DNA of 64,000 nt, taken from the NCBI GenBank assembly GCA_021401465.1, contig JADDMT010000090.1, forward strand, positions 58,709 to 122,708, read 5' to 3'. The stretch's first letter is position 1, and every line of letters begins with the position of its first letter. Under the pieces are notes generated by a model, which was not told the origin of the DNA, made no database searches, and saw only the letters and a program-made list of their open reading frames with translations. Positions 11,255 through 22,306 of this stretch are shown here, one piece after another. The translations under genes were made by a program, and so were the position numbers. Source of the stretch: Teratosphaeria epicoccoides (Eukaryota > Ascomycota > Dothideomycetes > Mycosphaerellales > Teratosphaeriaceae).

Positions 11255-12755
11255 TTAGCGACTACTAGTTAAGGGCTTCCTAACTAAACCTAAAGTAGAA
11301 GAGTCTTTCTTGTTATAGTCTGCTAAGGACTACCTACCTGCACGGGGACTACTAAACAACCCGAGGCAACTAGGAGTAACAGGAGTAGTAACGCCATAAA
11401 GAGAGGCTAGTATCTTCTTCTTTAGTAAGTTGCGAGGGAGCTTGTCTTTAGAGCCTGTAGTAGCTAGAGAGCTAGCGACAGCCTTACTACGTCTAGTCGT
11501 AATAACTACCTCCTCCTTATCCTTAGTATCAGAAGGCGAGAAGACTTAGGCATGCTTGCGGCTATTACGCTCGGCCTACATATCATCTTACACTTCTTGA
11601 CACAAGTGTTAAGAACACCCTTAGACTTAGTGTCTTCCTCTAGCGTAACTAGTATAGTAACACTGTAGCGTACAGGGATCGCGTTAGGAGCGAAGGTATC
11701 CTAGACATTGTTATCCTCCTCCTTAAAGATCTAGCTTAGAGGCTTATGCTTTAGTGTCTTAGCGGACGTAGTATGGATCGTAAGTAGGGAAGGTTTGGCT
11801 TCCTTGTTACTAACCTTAATCTTAGCCCTAGCCTTCTTCTTCTTCTTCTTAGATAGTAGCGTCTAGGCGGCAAAGGTAGCGGCGCTACAATGTGTTAGCT
11901 ATACGCATGTAACAGGAGTTAAGGGAGTAACTTACGGCTTAGTTCTCTAGACTAGCTTAGAGGCAGGCTGCCTTGTAGTACGACGCTAGGGCGTAGCCTT
12001 AGCGGCAGGAGCGGTAAATTGCTTGATAACCTTCTCACGGATTATTTGCGTCTTAAAGTCATTGTTAATAGAGGTAAGGGCCCCGAGTTATTAACGCTAG
12101 CGGCTAGTTAGGTAGCTCCTAACACTAACATAAGTCTAGCGGAGAAGTTAGCATTTATTCTTAGAGGGTGCCTATACTATATACGTACTATAGCGAAGGT
12201 CTTGACCCTAATAGTTAACACCTTTAAGATCTTCTAGACTAAGTCTGCAATTAGACCTAGGCAAACATTTTTGCCTGGTAGTAGAGAGTCGAAGCAAACC
12301 CTGCTATATAAGCGGTTCGTAGTTATAGTAAAGCAAAAGAGAGTACTAAGCAGGTAGGCAGGTACCTCGCGGTACCTAGCCTATAGCCTGTTAATAGTCA
12401 GAGTACCTTTAGTAATCCCCTTGTTACGCGCGCTCTAGAAGTCATTAATGTTATAGCAGAGTTAATTGTACTCTCTACATACCTCCTTAGGGAGGTCCTA
12501 GCATTTTTAATGCTTACTATTATGATTAACATAGACATAGTAGATACTGCTCTCATTAAACCCGCTAACGTAGATCTTAGCTATACTTAGGTTAGTATAG
12601 GTCACGCATACCTCGCGGGTAGGGGACGCCTTACTAACACGCGGAGGAGAGATGTGTGTAGCTTAGCTGCTAAGGTTGTTAAGGCATCGTTAACATAAGC
12701 GATAATTACAGGCAGAGCGAGTAGCATTAAACTTAGTCTGTAGTATATAAGCTAT
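11255..12755 (-). pseudogene. family A antisense gene, left copy (RIPed)
   Basis: This is the minus-strand counterpart of 44090-45586: about 500 codons convergent with gag-pol, whose last codon lies at 11109. The start codon has become ATA (12755-12753). It keeps the same lysine-run region (near 11840) and the same C-terminal end. Stops are TAG/TAA. The length is not an exact multiple of three, so a small indel has occurred. See the right-hand copy for domain notes. Confidence 0.7.
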
Positions 12756-13067
12756 TATTACTAGGACGAGTAGTTAATTAATCTCGATTTGAATTGATTA
12801 AATGAAGAAGAAGAAGCTCTAGGTCAGACACGTAGACATAGTAAGGCGAAAGCTAAGCGAAGTAGAAGTAGAGGTTAATGTTAGTATTTTAGAATAGGAA
12901 GTTTAGGAAAGCTACGAGGCCTCTAGTAGCCCCCCTGTTACCTACCGCAACCATTAAGCTAGTGACTTAAATCACATGCGTAGAGTACCTACCTTTAGTT
13001 AACTTACATAGGGACTAAATAATGTAAGAACAGATAACGCGGCTATTATACATATGCGCTAACTATA

Positions 13068-13091
13068 CTCATGCTAGTCTACTAGCATGAG
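13068..13091. repeat. 10-base-stem hairpin in family A antisense leader
   Basis: CTCATGCTAG-TCTA-CTAGCATGAG, a perfect inverted repeat. The right copy keeps an 8-base version at 43756-43775 with a different loop. It lies between the antisense gene start and the 3' LTR. Confidence 0.8.
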
Positions 13092-13110
13092 AATGTGACA
13101 GGTCTACACT

Positions 13111-13124
13111 AGGAGCGCGCTCCT
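13111..13124. repeat. 14-base GC-rich palindrome AGGAGCGCGCTCCT
   Basis: A perfect palindrome about 20 bases beyond the hairpin at 13068. It is present unchanged at 43720-43733 in the other full family A copy. It contains no CpA, so survival under RIP alone does not prove selection. Confidence 0.8.
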
Positions 13125-13557
13125 GCTATTTCGAGTAGTATGTATAGAGTATCTACACACATTCCTACTAGCCCTAAGGTATTATAACATGTTTCTTTAT
13201 AGTTATAACTAAATAGGGATAGCTAAGCTACTTAGCAAAGCTAGCGTGTATGCTCGCCCTATAATTTTAAAGATTAACTAAGGTACATACTTGTAGTTTC
13301 CTACTATCTTAATCCGCATGTAAAGCAAAGGTGTCGCAAAGCCGCCTAACATGTAACAGATTTAAAAACCTGTCGCAAGTTAGGAACCTCTATCCTATAT
13401 TTGCTACGAAGATGTTAAGGTATACACATAATATATGTTACGTAGGCTATCTACTTGTTTACTCTTGCGTAGTGTAAGCGTGCTATATCCCGTACCCTAT
13501 GCGTTCTATATACATTACTTAATAAGGCTAGGGACATCCTCATAGGAGGAGAGGTAG

Positions 13558-13943
13558 TAATACGGTTAATACTAGGGGGCTATTAGAGCCGCATAGGTCC
13601 TAATGCCTGCCCTTAGCATGTAAAGACCCTGCTACATAGCAAGGGGGTCCTTTATACATACGTTAGCTTATATGTTATCTAAGTAAGATTAATGCCTAAC
13701 ATAGGATGCCCCTACATCGCTAACTCTATAGTACTCCTACAGGGGCTTCCTGACCCTATAGTACCCCTACGGGGTTAGGCTTAGACATGCTTTCCCTAGT
13801 TAGGGGGCGTTAGGGGTTATAAGCACCTCTAGCGCTACCTCTGTAATAAGTAGAAAGTAGCGCTATCTTGTACCTATTAAAAGGTCGGATTACTCTGTCA
13901 TACTACAAGATATTTTCATATGATATAGCATACATCTATATTA
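13558..13943 (+). repeat. family A 3' LTR (left copy)
   Basis: 386 bases, TAATACGG...CTATATTA, sharing the internal duplication of 374-763. Preceded by a purine-rich AGGAGGAGAGGTAG tract. Directly followed by an unrelated pol fragment at 13944. Confidence 0.9.
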
Positions 13944-14190
13944 CCTAAGAACCTAGAGATTAACTAAGAAACTAGACTACGTTAAAGTCAAGCCATTTTT
14001 AATTGATGAGCCTAAAGGACTAGTTAACTACTAACTCAAACTACCGGACAATGCAAAAATCTACCTAGTGTTCTATGTCTTGATGTTAGAACCTATAGAC
14101 GCTAAAACACTATGTCAAGAGACATTTTACTTCTAACCTAAGGAAGAGAACGAGTTTGAAGTCAAAAGAATCCTAGACTAGAAGGGTTAG
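13944..14190 (+). pseudogene. family D Ty3 pol C-terminal fragment
   Basis: The plus-strand frame reads as an integrase C-terminal region: the GPF/Y-like stretch (KVKPFLIDEPKG), then NYxLKLP, a VFYVLMLEP motif (canonical HPVFHVSLLEP), then the beginning of a chromodomain (EFEVKRILD). It ends at 14190 where the B1 LTR begins, in the middle of the chromodomain. The sequence differs from A, B and C, so it represents a fourth Ty3 family. Stops are TAA/TAG. No LTR of its own is visible. Confidence 0.7.
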
Positions 14191-14638
14191 TGTCATAAGG
14201 GTAGGTGCCGATAGTAGGAAGGGGATTAGGTGTTAGACTCGCAGAGCTATGAAGAATATCGACAATAGCAGTTAACCTTGTAACTAACTCTCCTCTAAGT
14301 AAGAGAGGATTAAATTGAGATTAAGCACGAAGCTCCTAACTACCTGTCCTGAAGCTATCCCTATATACTAGAGAGACAGAGCAGCTCTGTTAGATCTGTC
14401 GACAGACCTAACAGATCCGTGTCTGTAGATCTGTAGACTAACCCTACAGATCCGAGGGTCTGTTATCCTATGACAGATCCCTTCTCCCCTATAGGCCTAT
14501 AGATCTGTCCTTACGTGACAGATCCTTTCTTCTATGCCTATGCTTATAACTTATAGTACTCCTATAACTATACTATGACTTATAGCACTTAGGACCCTTA
14601 TGATCCTATGACTTACAGTACTTCTAACACTCATGACA
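14191..14638 (-). repeat. family B LTR, left of B1, with hairpin array
   Basis: TGTCATAAGG...CATGACA. Four inverted repeats with a common GATCTGT/ACAGATC core follow each other: 14387-14414 (near-perfect 28-base palindrome centred on TCGA), 14428-14452, 14456-14481 and 14502-14524. Downstream are direct repeats of a TGACTTATAGTACT-like unit. Confidence 0.85.
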
Positions 14639-14718
14639 CTATCCCCCTCTTAGCCTAGCTCGTCCCTAAGCTACCTTATTAGTACGGGGTTTCTCTTGTT
14701 ATTTCCTTTTATGCTATA

Positions 14719-15339
14719 ATGTCTTCTCTTTCTACATTACTGCCTTATGTCATCCTAGACACTAACGCCCCTTTAACGCAGAAACGCAAATGCCGCGCGA
14801 ATCGAATCTATCGTTAGGGCTAGGACAGCATGAAGTCCTGTACTTAGTGTCAAGAGTTAAAGCTTGTTTGTCAGGTACACATTTCCTTAGGGAAATGTTC
14901 GTAATGTCACTTTAGTAACTATCAAAGTTACGACGCGAAGGTAACAGAGGTCAAATAGAAGAAGTTAGGTAATTAGTAGAAAAGACTAATTACTAATCTC
15001 GATTATGCGAAGACAGTCCTAGCCGAGGCTTCGTAGAAGATGATAGAGGCGCATGCAAAGGAGATGTGTCTTCGAAAACAGTTAGACGTAGTCGACCGTG
15101 AGGTCGAGGATAGTCGCGCTCTCGAGGAGCGTGAGATTAGGGAGGATGAGGCCGAAGAGCAGGCTCTTTCGTAGGCTAGGTTCCTTCTTGACCTAGATCC
15201 TTCGGCGGGTCTCGCTCTTAGTCCTACGACATAGAGGGTAATAGAAGGTTTCGCTAATGCCTCGTATTAGGGTTTCCTAGATAGCGTGGTAGCCAAGCCG
15301 ATCGACAGCGTCTCGCAGGAGTCTAGTCGTAGCTTATAA
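14719..15339 (+). pseudogene. family B antisense gene, B1 copy
   Basis: 207 codons from ATG 14719 to a stop at 15337-15339, TAA here and TGA in B2 and B3. A run of Cys residues (about residues 25-75, pattern KC...SCTxC...LVC...KCSxC) is followed by a W/YxKL motif. A charged, Glu/Arg-rich coiled-coil-like region covers about residues 95-150, and an acidic tail follows. Internal stops are TAG/TAA, replacing Gln or Trp. The ATG lies 80 bases from the LTR, so any promoter would be in the LTR read in antisense. The 3' end overlaps the end of gag-pol. Confidence 0.7.
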
Positions 15340-18300
15340 TCTTCTCCCTAGGTTCGTTCATTTCTCGAAACTTCGTATCTTTTGCTAACAGTTTCGCAGA
15401 TGTTCTAGGGGTTCCTAGGTGTTCTCGGTACTCCTATATCCTTCCCATTCTACTAAGTACTCTCGCTGTCTGTCCTACTAGCGAGTATCGACAATCTTCT
15501 TAATAGTGTACTCCGGTTCTTCTACTTTAGGGTTAAGTAGTAAGGGTTCCGTTTGTAGTGTAGCGTCTAGCGCTGCTTGTTCTAGCAGAGAGACATAGAA
15601 CATAGGGTATATTCTTATCTGCTTAGGTAGCTATAACTCAAAATTAACTAGTCCTTTCTTAGCCTTAATCCTAAATGGTCCTAGTTTTACAGCGTCTAGT
15701 TTTTTACTCGGCTTGTCTAATTTGATGTGACAGCAGAGGAGATACACCTTGTCCCCCTCCTTTAGAATTAGTCCCTTAATTCTCTTACGATTTGCGTACT
15801 ATGCTATGTTCTACTAATAGAACTACAGGTTAAGTCGTGCTTCTGTTTGCAGTTAGCGTAGGTATTCTACTCGTCTAAGTGCTACTAGGTTTAGATTACT
15901 AGCTAAGACGTCCGGAATGTCTTCTATAGCTAATCTATATGCCATCTAAAATAGCGAGAGTGCTATCGACTCTGCTAGCGTACTATTATACGCGAGCTAT
16001 GCTATTAGCAACAACTCTACCTAGTTGTTCTAGTCCCTATTCATATAGGATCGAAGGTACTATTCTAACGTCTGATTTAGACGTTCTGTCTGTCTATCTG
16101 TCTAAGGGTAGAAGGAAGTACTTAGTTAATGTTTGACCTAGAATTGTCTTATTAGGGCTCTCTAGAAGTTAGAGGTAAACACGGATCCTCGATCCGTTAC
16201 TAGGTCCTATAGCATGCCATGTAGTACTACTACCTATTTAATGAAGACATGTGCGATATCTTTAGTCTTAAAGTCTTTATAGTAAGGGATAAACTTCCTA
16301 AACTTAGTAAATTAGTCGACTACTACTATGATCCTATCGAAGAACTCGTTAGTAGCGGGTTCTCTTGACTAAGGTAGTTTAACGATAAAGTCCATGGCGA
16401 GCGATTCCTATAGCCGTTAAGGTACCTTAAGTAGTCGTAGTAGCCTATACGGTTTATGACAGTCATGCTTACTTCGTTAGTAAGTTACACATTAACAGAC
16501 GTAGTCCTCGAATACCTTGCCTATCCTAGGGAAGTAATATTCTTGTCGAAGAAATTGCTTCATTTTAGACACTCCCGGGTGTCCTGCCTAAGGTACGTTA
16601 TGTCGGAGGCGTAGTAGCTCTAATTGTAAAGACGTTAGCATATATACTAATCCTTAAAACAGAAGGATTCTGTCTTCGTCTTCCTAATCCTCCTGCCCAT
16701 TAATGTCATCATGGATAGCAAGTGTAGTTAGGTCGTAGACTAGCGCGTTCTTCAGGTCGTCCTGAAATCTACTAGTCTATGTGACAGTCGTAGCCGCGAG
16801 TTAGTTAACTCCTAGCGTGCTATCGCTATTTTCCTAGAGAATAGCGTGTTTCTCCTACTTCACGCCCTTCATGTAGTCAGTCTAGCAGCTAAGTGCATCG
16901 GCGTGTGCGTTATTAGTCCCCTTGCAATAGACGATCTTGTAGTTAAAACTAGAGAGCTCCTTACTCTACTGAACCTGTTGTCAGTTTAACTCTTTTGTCA
17001 TTATAAAGTATCGCAAGTTCTCATAGTCTGTGTAGACTATGACCTAGTGCTTAGAACCTTCTAAGTAGACTCGCTAGGCCTTATAGGCGTCTACTATAGC
17101 TAGAAGTTCTTTGTTATAGATGTCGTAACAGAGTTTAGGTCTAGACAATTTCCTCGAGTAGTAGGCAACTAGCTGTAGTCGTCTACTCGGTCCTAGTTAA
17201 CTTAAGCATGCCCCGAGTGCTACGTCAGAGGCATCTGTTTCGACTATAATAGGCTTATCTAGGTCGAATACAAGTAAGATTAGCTGATCTGTAAATTGTC
17301 GCTTGAGTTCCTTGAAGGCATTCCGTTAGGCGTTGTCCTATATGAATAGTGTGTCCTTTGTAGTAAGAGTTGTAAGTAGTGCCATAATCTTTAAATAGTT
17401 TGCTACAAATCTTCGGTAGAAGTTAGCGAATCTAAGGAAGGACTATACTTCCTTAATATTAGTTAGCGTAGGCTACTCTTTTATAACTTAGACCTTCTTA
17501 GTGTCTATCTTGATTCTATTCTATGCTACTACGTAGCTAAGGAATTGTACTTCCTGCTTGTGAAACTCGCTCTTCTAAGGCTTAACCTTTAACTAGTAAT
17601 CCTGGAGTTTCTGAAGTACCTTGCGCACATAAGTCCTATGTTCTTCGATTATCTGTAAGTAGACAAGGATGTCGTCTAGGTATATAACTACAAAGACGTT
17701 AAGGTACTCTCGTAGCACGTTGTTAATAAATGCCTACTATGTAGCTAGGGCGTTTGTCAACCTAAATAGCATGACTATGTACTTGTAGTGTCTAAACCTA
17801 GTTCGGAACACAGTCTTCTATTCTTCGCCTTCCTTAATTCGAATTCGGTTATACACTCTAGATATGTCGAACTTTAAGAACTATATTGCTCCTTGTAGGC
17901 AGTCCTGCAATTCCGAGAGCAAAGGAAGTAGATAACTATTCTTTATTATGATGTCGTTTAATCTACGATAATCTACGTAGAGTCGCTAGTTATCTTCCCC
18001 CTTAGGCACAAACAGGATTAGATATCTAGCTAGAGACTACGACTCGCGGATAAAGCCTTTCTGGAGGTTGTCTTCAAGGTATTTCCGGAGAATCTCTAGT
18101 TTCGCCGCTAATAACGGGCGAACTGATTGCTTCGTTAGTGTCTTGCTAGGGAGTAAGGGTATCCCGTGGTCCTACTCCTAGTGTTCTAGCAGAGCTTCTT
18201 AGTCGGGTTCTTCCTTGAAAAGAGTAGCAAACTCTTTATACTTATTAGGAACTATGAATTCGACCTTGACTTCCGATTGCGTTGCTTTAACCTATAGGAC

Positions 18301-20610
18301 GTGTACTTCCTGTTCTAGATCCTTAATAGCGGCTACTATCTTGCTTGAAGTCATAGCACATATTTCGATCTTACCTAGTACGTTGTGTACTATAGGATCT
18401 TGAGAGTTCTAGGAACTAGATCCTCTCATTCTTCTAGTTGAGATAGGGGTTAGCGTTTCTTAGCCATGGCAACCCTAGTACTACATCTAAGCCTAGTGAC
18501 TCTGTGATGTCGAACTAGAGCATCTCTTAGTAGCGTCCTATCCGTAGAGGCATTATCTTAGTCTCTTCGTTAACTATTCCTTAGTTATATGTAACCGGCT
18601 TTCTATTAATCGCTTGTAGCGAGAAAGCATTCGTCTTCGCCTGTAGCTTTATCCTAGCTGTCCTGGCGAACTTAGGCGTCACGAAGATTCTAGTGCATCC
18701 TAAATCTATTAAGGCCTAGGCTAGTATCTCGTTAATGTACACCTATACTCTAAGGTTGTCCGCGTATCTTACGCTAACTATGGCACATCGTCGTAGCCCT
18801 GTCTAGTCTGTCTGTAGGTCTAATTCTAGCGGACCTTGTCGTTTCCCGAATAGCTGTCTTTACGGACTAATTCGGGGATTATGCGGTCTCGGCTTACTCT
18901 TCTCTAAGCGTTACTACTAACTAGCCTAAGAGGTCGTACTTGCTCTTAGCCTCGTTGTTCCTGCGCGTTTCTTGCGTACTCTATTTTCAAGTGGCTAACC
19001 TAGAGTCGTAACGCTTGTAGAACCTAGATACCTTCGTAGGTAAGGTAGCCTCCTTAGGGTGTAAACTCTACCCTAAACGGTACTATTTCTTAGACAATTC
19101 TCTGATGCGAGTGAGGTTAAGCTACGACTAATAGTCTCCTTAGGTATCGTCGCATGTAGTTAGCTAGTTCTTCATATTCAAGCTAGTTGACATGTTGTAC
19201 TCCATTAATCTATGGGTAAGCCTAAGCCTACTAGTTCTATATGATTCGGATAATATCGAGTCTAATGTCATGCGGCGGCATAGCCTATCTCTCTATGCTC
19301 TCGTCTTCCTTAGAATCGGGAATAACGGCTTTGACAAGCTAATAGTTGTCGTCTAAACCTTCTTCTTCTTCTAGCTCCTATTACCTTAGGACTAATGCAC
19401 TAGAAGGTGCACCCCTTAGCGCGCATATAGATTACGCCTTGTTACAGCTAGGGTACTATCTAGAACTATCTTTATTACTCATGTGAATCCGACAATCGTT
19501 GTCGTAGCACATAGTCTAAGTAAGTAAGGCATAGTCTAGTTCTCGAGTAGCGGCAGCCTTTTGCTTAGGTGCTGTCATTATTACGTAAGCCTGTTCTGTC
19601 CGTTGTAGGTCCTGACGCTGTCTCTTGGCGAAACACTCGCGGGCAAAGTGTCCTTTCTTTCCATAGTTGTAGCACTTGAGGTTACTCTTGTTAAATGGCT
19701 TCTTTAGACCATTCTAGGTAGGAGAGCCCTTCCATGGCTTTCCTTAGTGTCTACTCTTTAGGCATCCCTTAGTCGCATCTAACTCCATTAGTTAGAAACC
19801 ATAGTAATCGCTTTGCCATTTTAGTGCTAATCGTTAGACCTTATAGTCAGCCTGCGCTAGCCTGCGATTTCTATGTTATCGTTCCTACTATCGTTCCTAG
19901 ATGCGATTATCGATCCTAATCGCGAGATCGCTTATTTCCTTGAATGTCGTTAGCTAATCTCCCTAGGCAATTTCGTCTTTAACTATCTCCTTTAGTCCCT
20001 AATAGAACTAAGCGGCCAAAGCATTATCATTCTAGTCGACTTAAGCAGAGAGGGTCTAGAAGTCTGCGTAGTACTTAATAGCAGAACCCTTCTGCTAGAT
20101 TCCTAGGAGAGCTCTCTTAGCCTCTTGTTGTTTGTTGCTAAGCCTAGAGGCTTCGCGTAACGCCTTAAACAAGGACTTGTCTAAGTTAAGGATCTCCCTA
20201 TTTGTCGTCTTCCTAGCTTTGACGTTACTAACGTGATCTAGATAATCTGTTAGATGAGGCTAGATAAACTCGAACGCTAGTCCCTTTAGGTAAGAGACAA
20301 TGTAGATCATTTGCTTATGATATGTCGTAAACTATTCCGTATCCATGTTAAATGCTAACTAGCATTACAGGATAAGCATCTTGACTTAAGATCGTTATCC
20401 TGTGAACTCTGTAGGGCTTCCTATCTTGAAGCCGCTTTTGCCGTGTCTATTCCTAGTAGTCAAACCTGTAACAGATGCTAGAGCTATCCCGCTAAGGTGA
20501 ATAGATTCGAGCTACTAAGTAATTTAAGGTGTAGTAGTAACTTGTTCTCGTAGTGTTAGTTAACTGTCGTCGCTAGAGCTTGAACTAACAGCCGAAGAAC
20601 TACTTGACAT
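15334..20610 (-). pseudogene. family B gag-pol, B1 copy
   Basis: A single minus-strand frame of 1759 codons, start ATG 20610, end codon TAA 15336-15334. Gag is Ser-rich at its N-terminus. The zinc knuckle near 19632-19676 reads CYNY...GHFAREC with one Cys lost. The protease active site reads DLG near 18690-18700 (DSG in B3). Reverse transcriptase keeps YLDD at 17682-17671. RNase H, an integrase with HHCC zinc site and catalytic core, and a C-terminal chromodomain near 15370-15530 follow. Stops are TAG/TAA, plus one TGA at 15351-15349 just after the chromodomain. The length equals a whole number of codons, so RIP rather than indels silenced it. Confidence 0.85.
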
Positions 20611-20669
20611 AGGCGTATGTTAAGCGCTTAATAAGTCCCCTAATACTTCCTTAGAAGCAGTGCTTAAAA

Positions 20670-21131
20670 TGTCATAAGGGTAGGTGCTAATAGTAGGAAG
20701 GGGATTAGGTGTCAGACTTATAGAGCTATGAAGAATATCGACAATGGTAATTAAGCTTGTAACTAACTATTCCCCTTAGGAGAGGATTAAGAATTAAGCA
20801 CGAAGCTCCTAACTGCCTATCCTGAAGCCATCCCTATATACTAGAGAGACAGGGCAGCTCTGTCAGATCTGTTAACAGACCTATTAGACCTATGTTTGTA
20901 GATCTGTAGACTAACCCTATAGATCCTAGGGTCTATTCTTACGTGATAGATCCTTTCTTCTATGTAGGCCTATAGATCTGTAGACTAACCCTATAGATCT
21001 AGGTATCTATCCTTACGTAATAGATCCTTCCTCCTATGACTATGCTATGACTTAGGCTATAGTGTTTGTGACTTATAGCACTTAGGACACTCATGACCCT
21101 GTAACTCATAGTACTCCTGACACTCATGACA
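20670..21131 (-). repeat. family B LTR, right of B1
   Basis: TGTCATAAGG...CATGACA, 462 bases. It is the 5' LTR for gag-pol. It has an extra stretch in the short-repeat region near the end compared with 14191-14638, and the GATCTGT hairpins are partly eroded. Confidence 0.85.
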
Positions 21132-21282
21132 CCTACATAGTCGTAAGTCTACATAATATAATAACTCTATCATTAAACTAACCCTAACACTGCCTTAGAT
21201 AGGCTGCTAGATCCCCTCTAACACTACTATTACTAAACTCTACCTTAAAAGCTACTAATACCTTAACGTCCTTATCCTCGAG

Positions 21283-21633
21283 ATGATAGCTAAAGCTATT
21301 ATTGCCTTAATCCGAACCTATACTACCCTCTATGCCTACGAACCCCTCCGTGCCTATAATACTCTCTTCGCCCCTACCTCTACTACGTGTCTACTAGACC
21401 TCGACTACTTCTCACTAAAACAACTCTACGCCCGCGTGCTAAAATACTTGGAGAGGATGCCGCAGCCGTTTACGCCTCGTACTAGCTTGTTAGATAAGCA
21501 CTACATAAACGAAGTAGCTATAGTAAACGTAAACCTATACTATATTGTCTTGATGCTAGAGAAGCTGCTATTAAATCGCGGATTAAGAGGTGTTAATAGT
21601 AGAGTCGTAGTGCTTTTAGCGTCTTGTAGATAG
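21283..21633 (+). CDS. unrecognised ORF, 116 codons, possibly part of a longer RIPed gene
   Basis: Open from ATG 21283 to TAG 21631-21633. The stop is of the RIP type, and the frame continues to about 21780 with only TAG/TAA interruptions, including a charged segment after the stop. The visible protein is rich in Leu, Tyr and Thr with no recognised motif. It is one of the longest uninterrupted frames in the RIPed part. It may be a remnant of an unidentified repeat rather than a live gene. Confidence 0.3.
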   Translation: MIAKAIIALIRTYTTLYAYEPLRAYNTLFAPTSTTCLLDLDYFSLKQLYARVLKYLERMPQPFTPRTSLLDKHYINEVAIVNVNLYYIVLMLEKLLLNRGLRGVNSRVVVLLASCR

Positions 21634-22132
21634 TCGAAAGATTCGAGAGATGCGAGAGATACAGAAGCTATAGAAGCCGCAAAGTCTGCAGAGATCTAGC
21701 TTGCTAACTACTCCTACTAATAGTGCTTCGCTTCTATTACTATCCTTAAGCAAGTTTTACATTAACGGCTTATTATCTGCCTATGTAGCTATATCTCTTT
21801 ATAACCCTACATTAAAGACCTTAATGTGATTTAGTATAGATAAGGATCTTTAGAAGTCCTACATTTACTAAAATAGCATTATCTCCCTGTTTGCATGCTA
21901 GCCCTTGTCACTACTAAATCGCTTGATGTTTAAAGGGTCTACTGATTTCGTCATTTTGTTTGTTCCTCGCGATACCCTAAGAGACATAAGCTGCCTAATA
22001 ATGTAAGTCTTATACTACTATAAACAACCTAAATAGCCTACATAGTCTTAAAATGCCTATCGTGTAGGGCTTGATGTTATAGTTAATAGACCTAGTAGTG
22101 TAGGATTGTTAGGTACTAGAGAGCTAGCATAA

Positions 22133-22306
22133 TAATCCTACGCCTAGGCTACTAGGACTAGAATCACAGAATCAAGTAACTAGTATAGCTAAGGAACTGT
22201 TATTATCTGTCTATAGCTAGCATGAGATTAAGACAGACTAATCCTACGCTTAGGCTACTAGGACTAGAATCACAGAATTAGGTAACTAGTATAGCTAAGG
22301 AATTGT
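22133..22306. repeat. 68-base direct duplication
   Basis: Copies at 22133-22200 and 22239-22306 begin TAATCCTACGC and end GGAAYTGT. Both are preceded by GCTAGCAT. They differ by a handful of bases, mostly C/T. Separated by 38 bases. Confidence 0.85.

Larger units (their letters stand above)
374..13943 (+). mobile_element. family A Ty3/gypsy chromovirus, left copy
   Basis: A complete LTR retrotransposon with LTRs of 390 and 386 bases. It holds gag-pol on the plus strand and a convergent antisense gene near the 3' LTR. The family C composite 5711-11050 interrupts it within the last codons of pol; without that insert and its duplicated GTAAG the element is about 8.2 kb. The purine-rich stretch just before 13558 is the likely polypurine tract. 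Both LTRs carry an internal 26-30 base duplication absent from the other family A LTRs, so they belong to one element. No target duplication is visible: CTAGC lies on the left and CCTAA on the right. RIP is heavy throughout. Confidence 0.85.
14191..21131 (-). mobile_element. family B Ty3/gypsy chromovirus B1
   Basis: Complete element of 6941 bases with LTRs 14191-14638 and 20670-21131. Gag-pol is on the minus strand and a convergent antisense gene on the plus strand. The minus-strand purine tract AAGAGGGGGATAG abuts the LTR at 14639. Flanks are GTTAG on the left and CCTAC on the right, so no target duplication, unlike B2 and B3. The two LTRs differ in length by 14 bases. Both facts fit a recombinant element. 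RIP is heavy but the frames keep their lengths. Confidence 0.85.

Noticed and set aside
15939..16136. Plus-strand ORF repeated at 51201-51398
   Set aside because: Complement of the integrase region of family B gag-pol; it recurs only because the element recurs.
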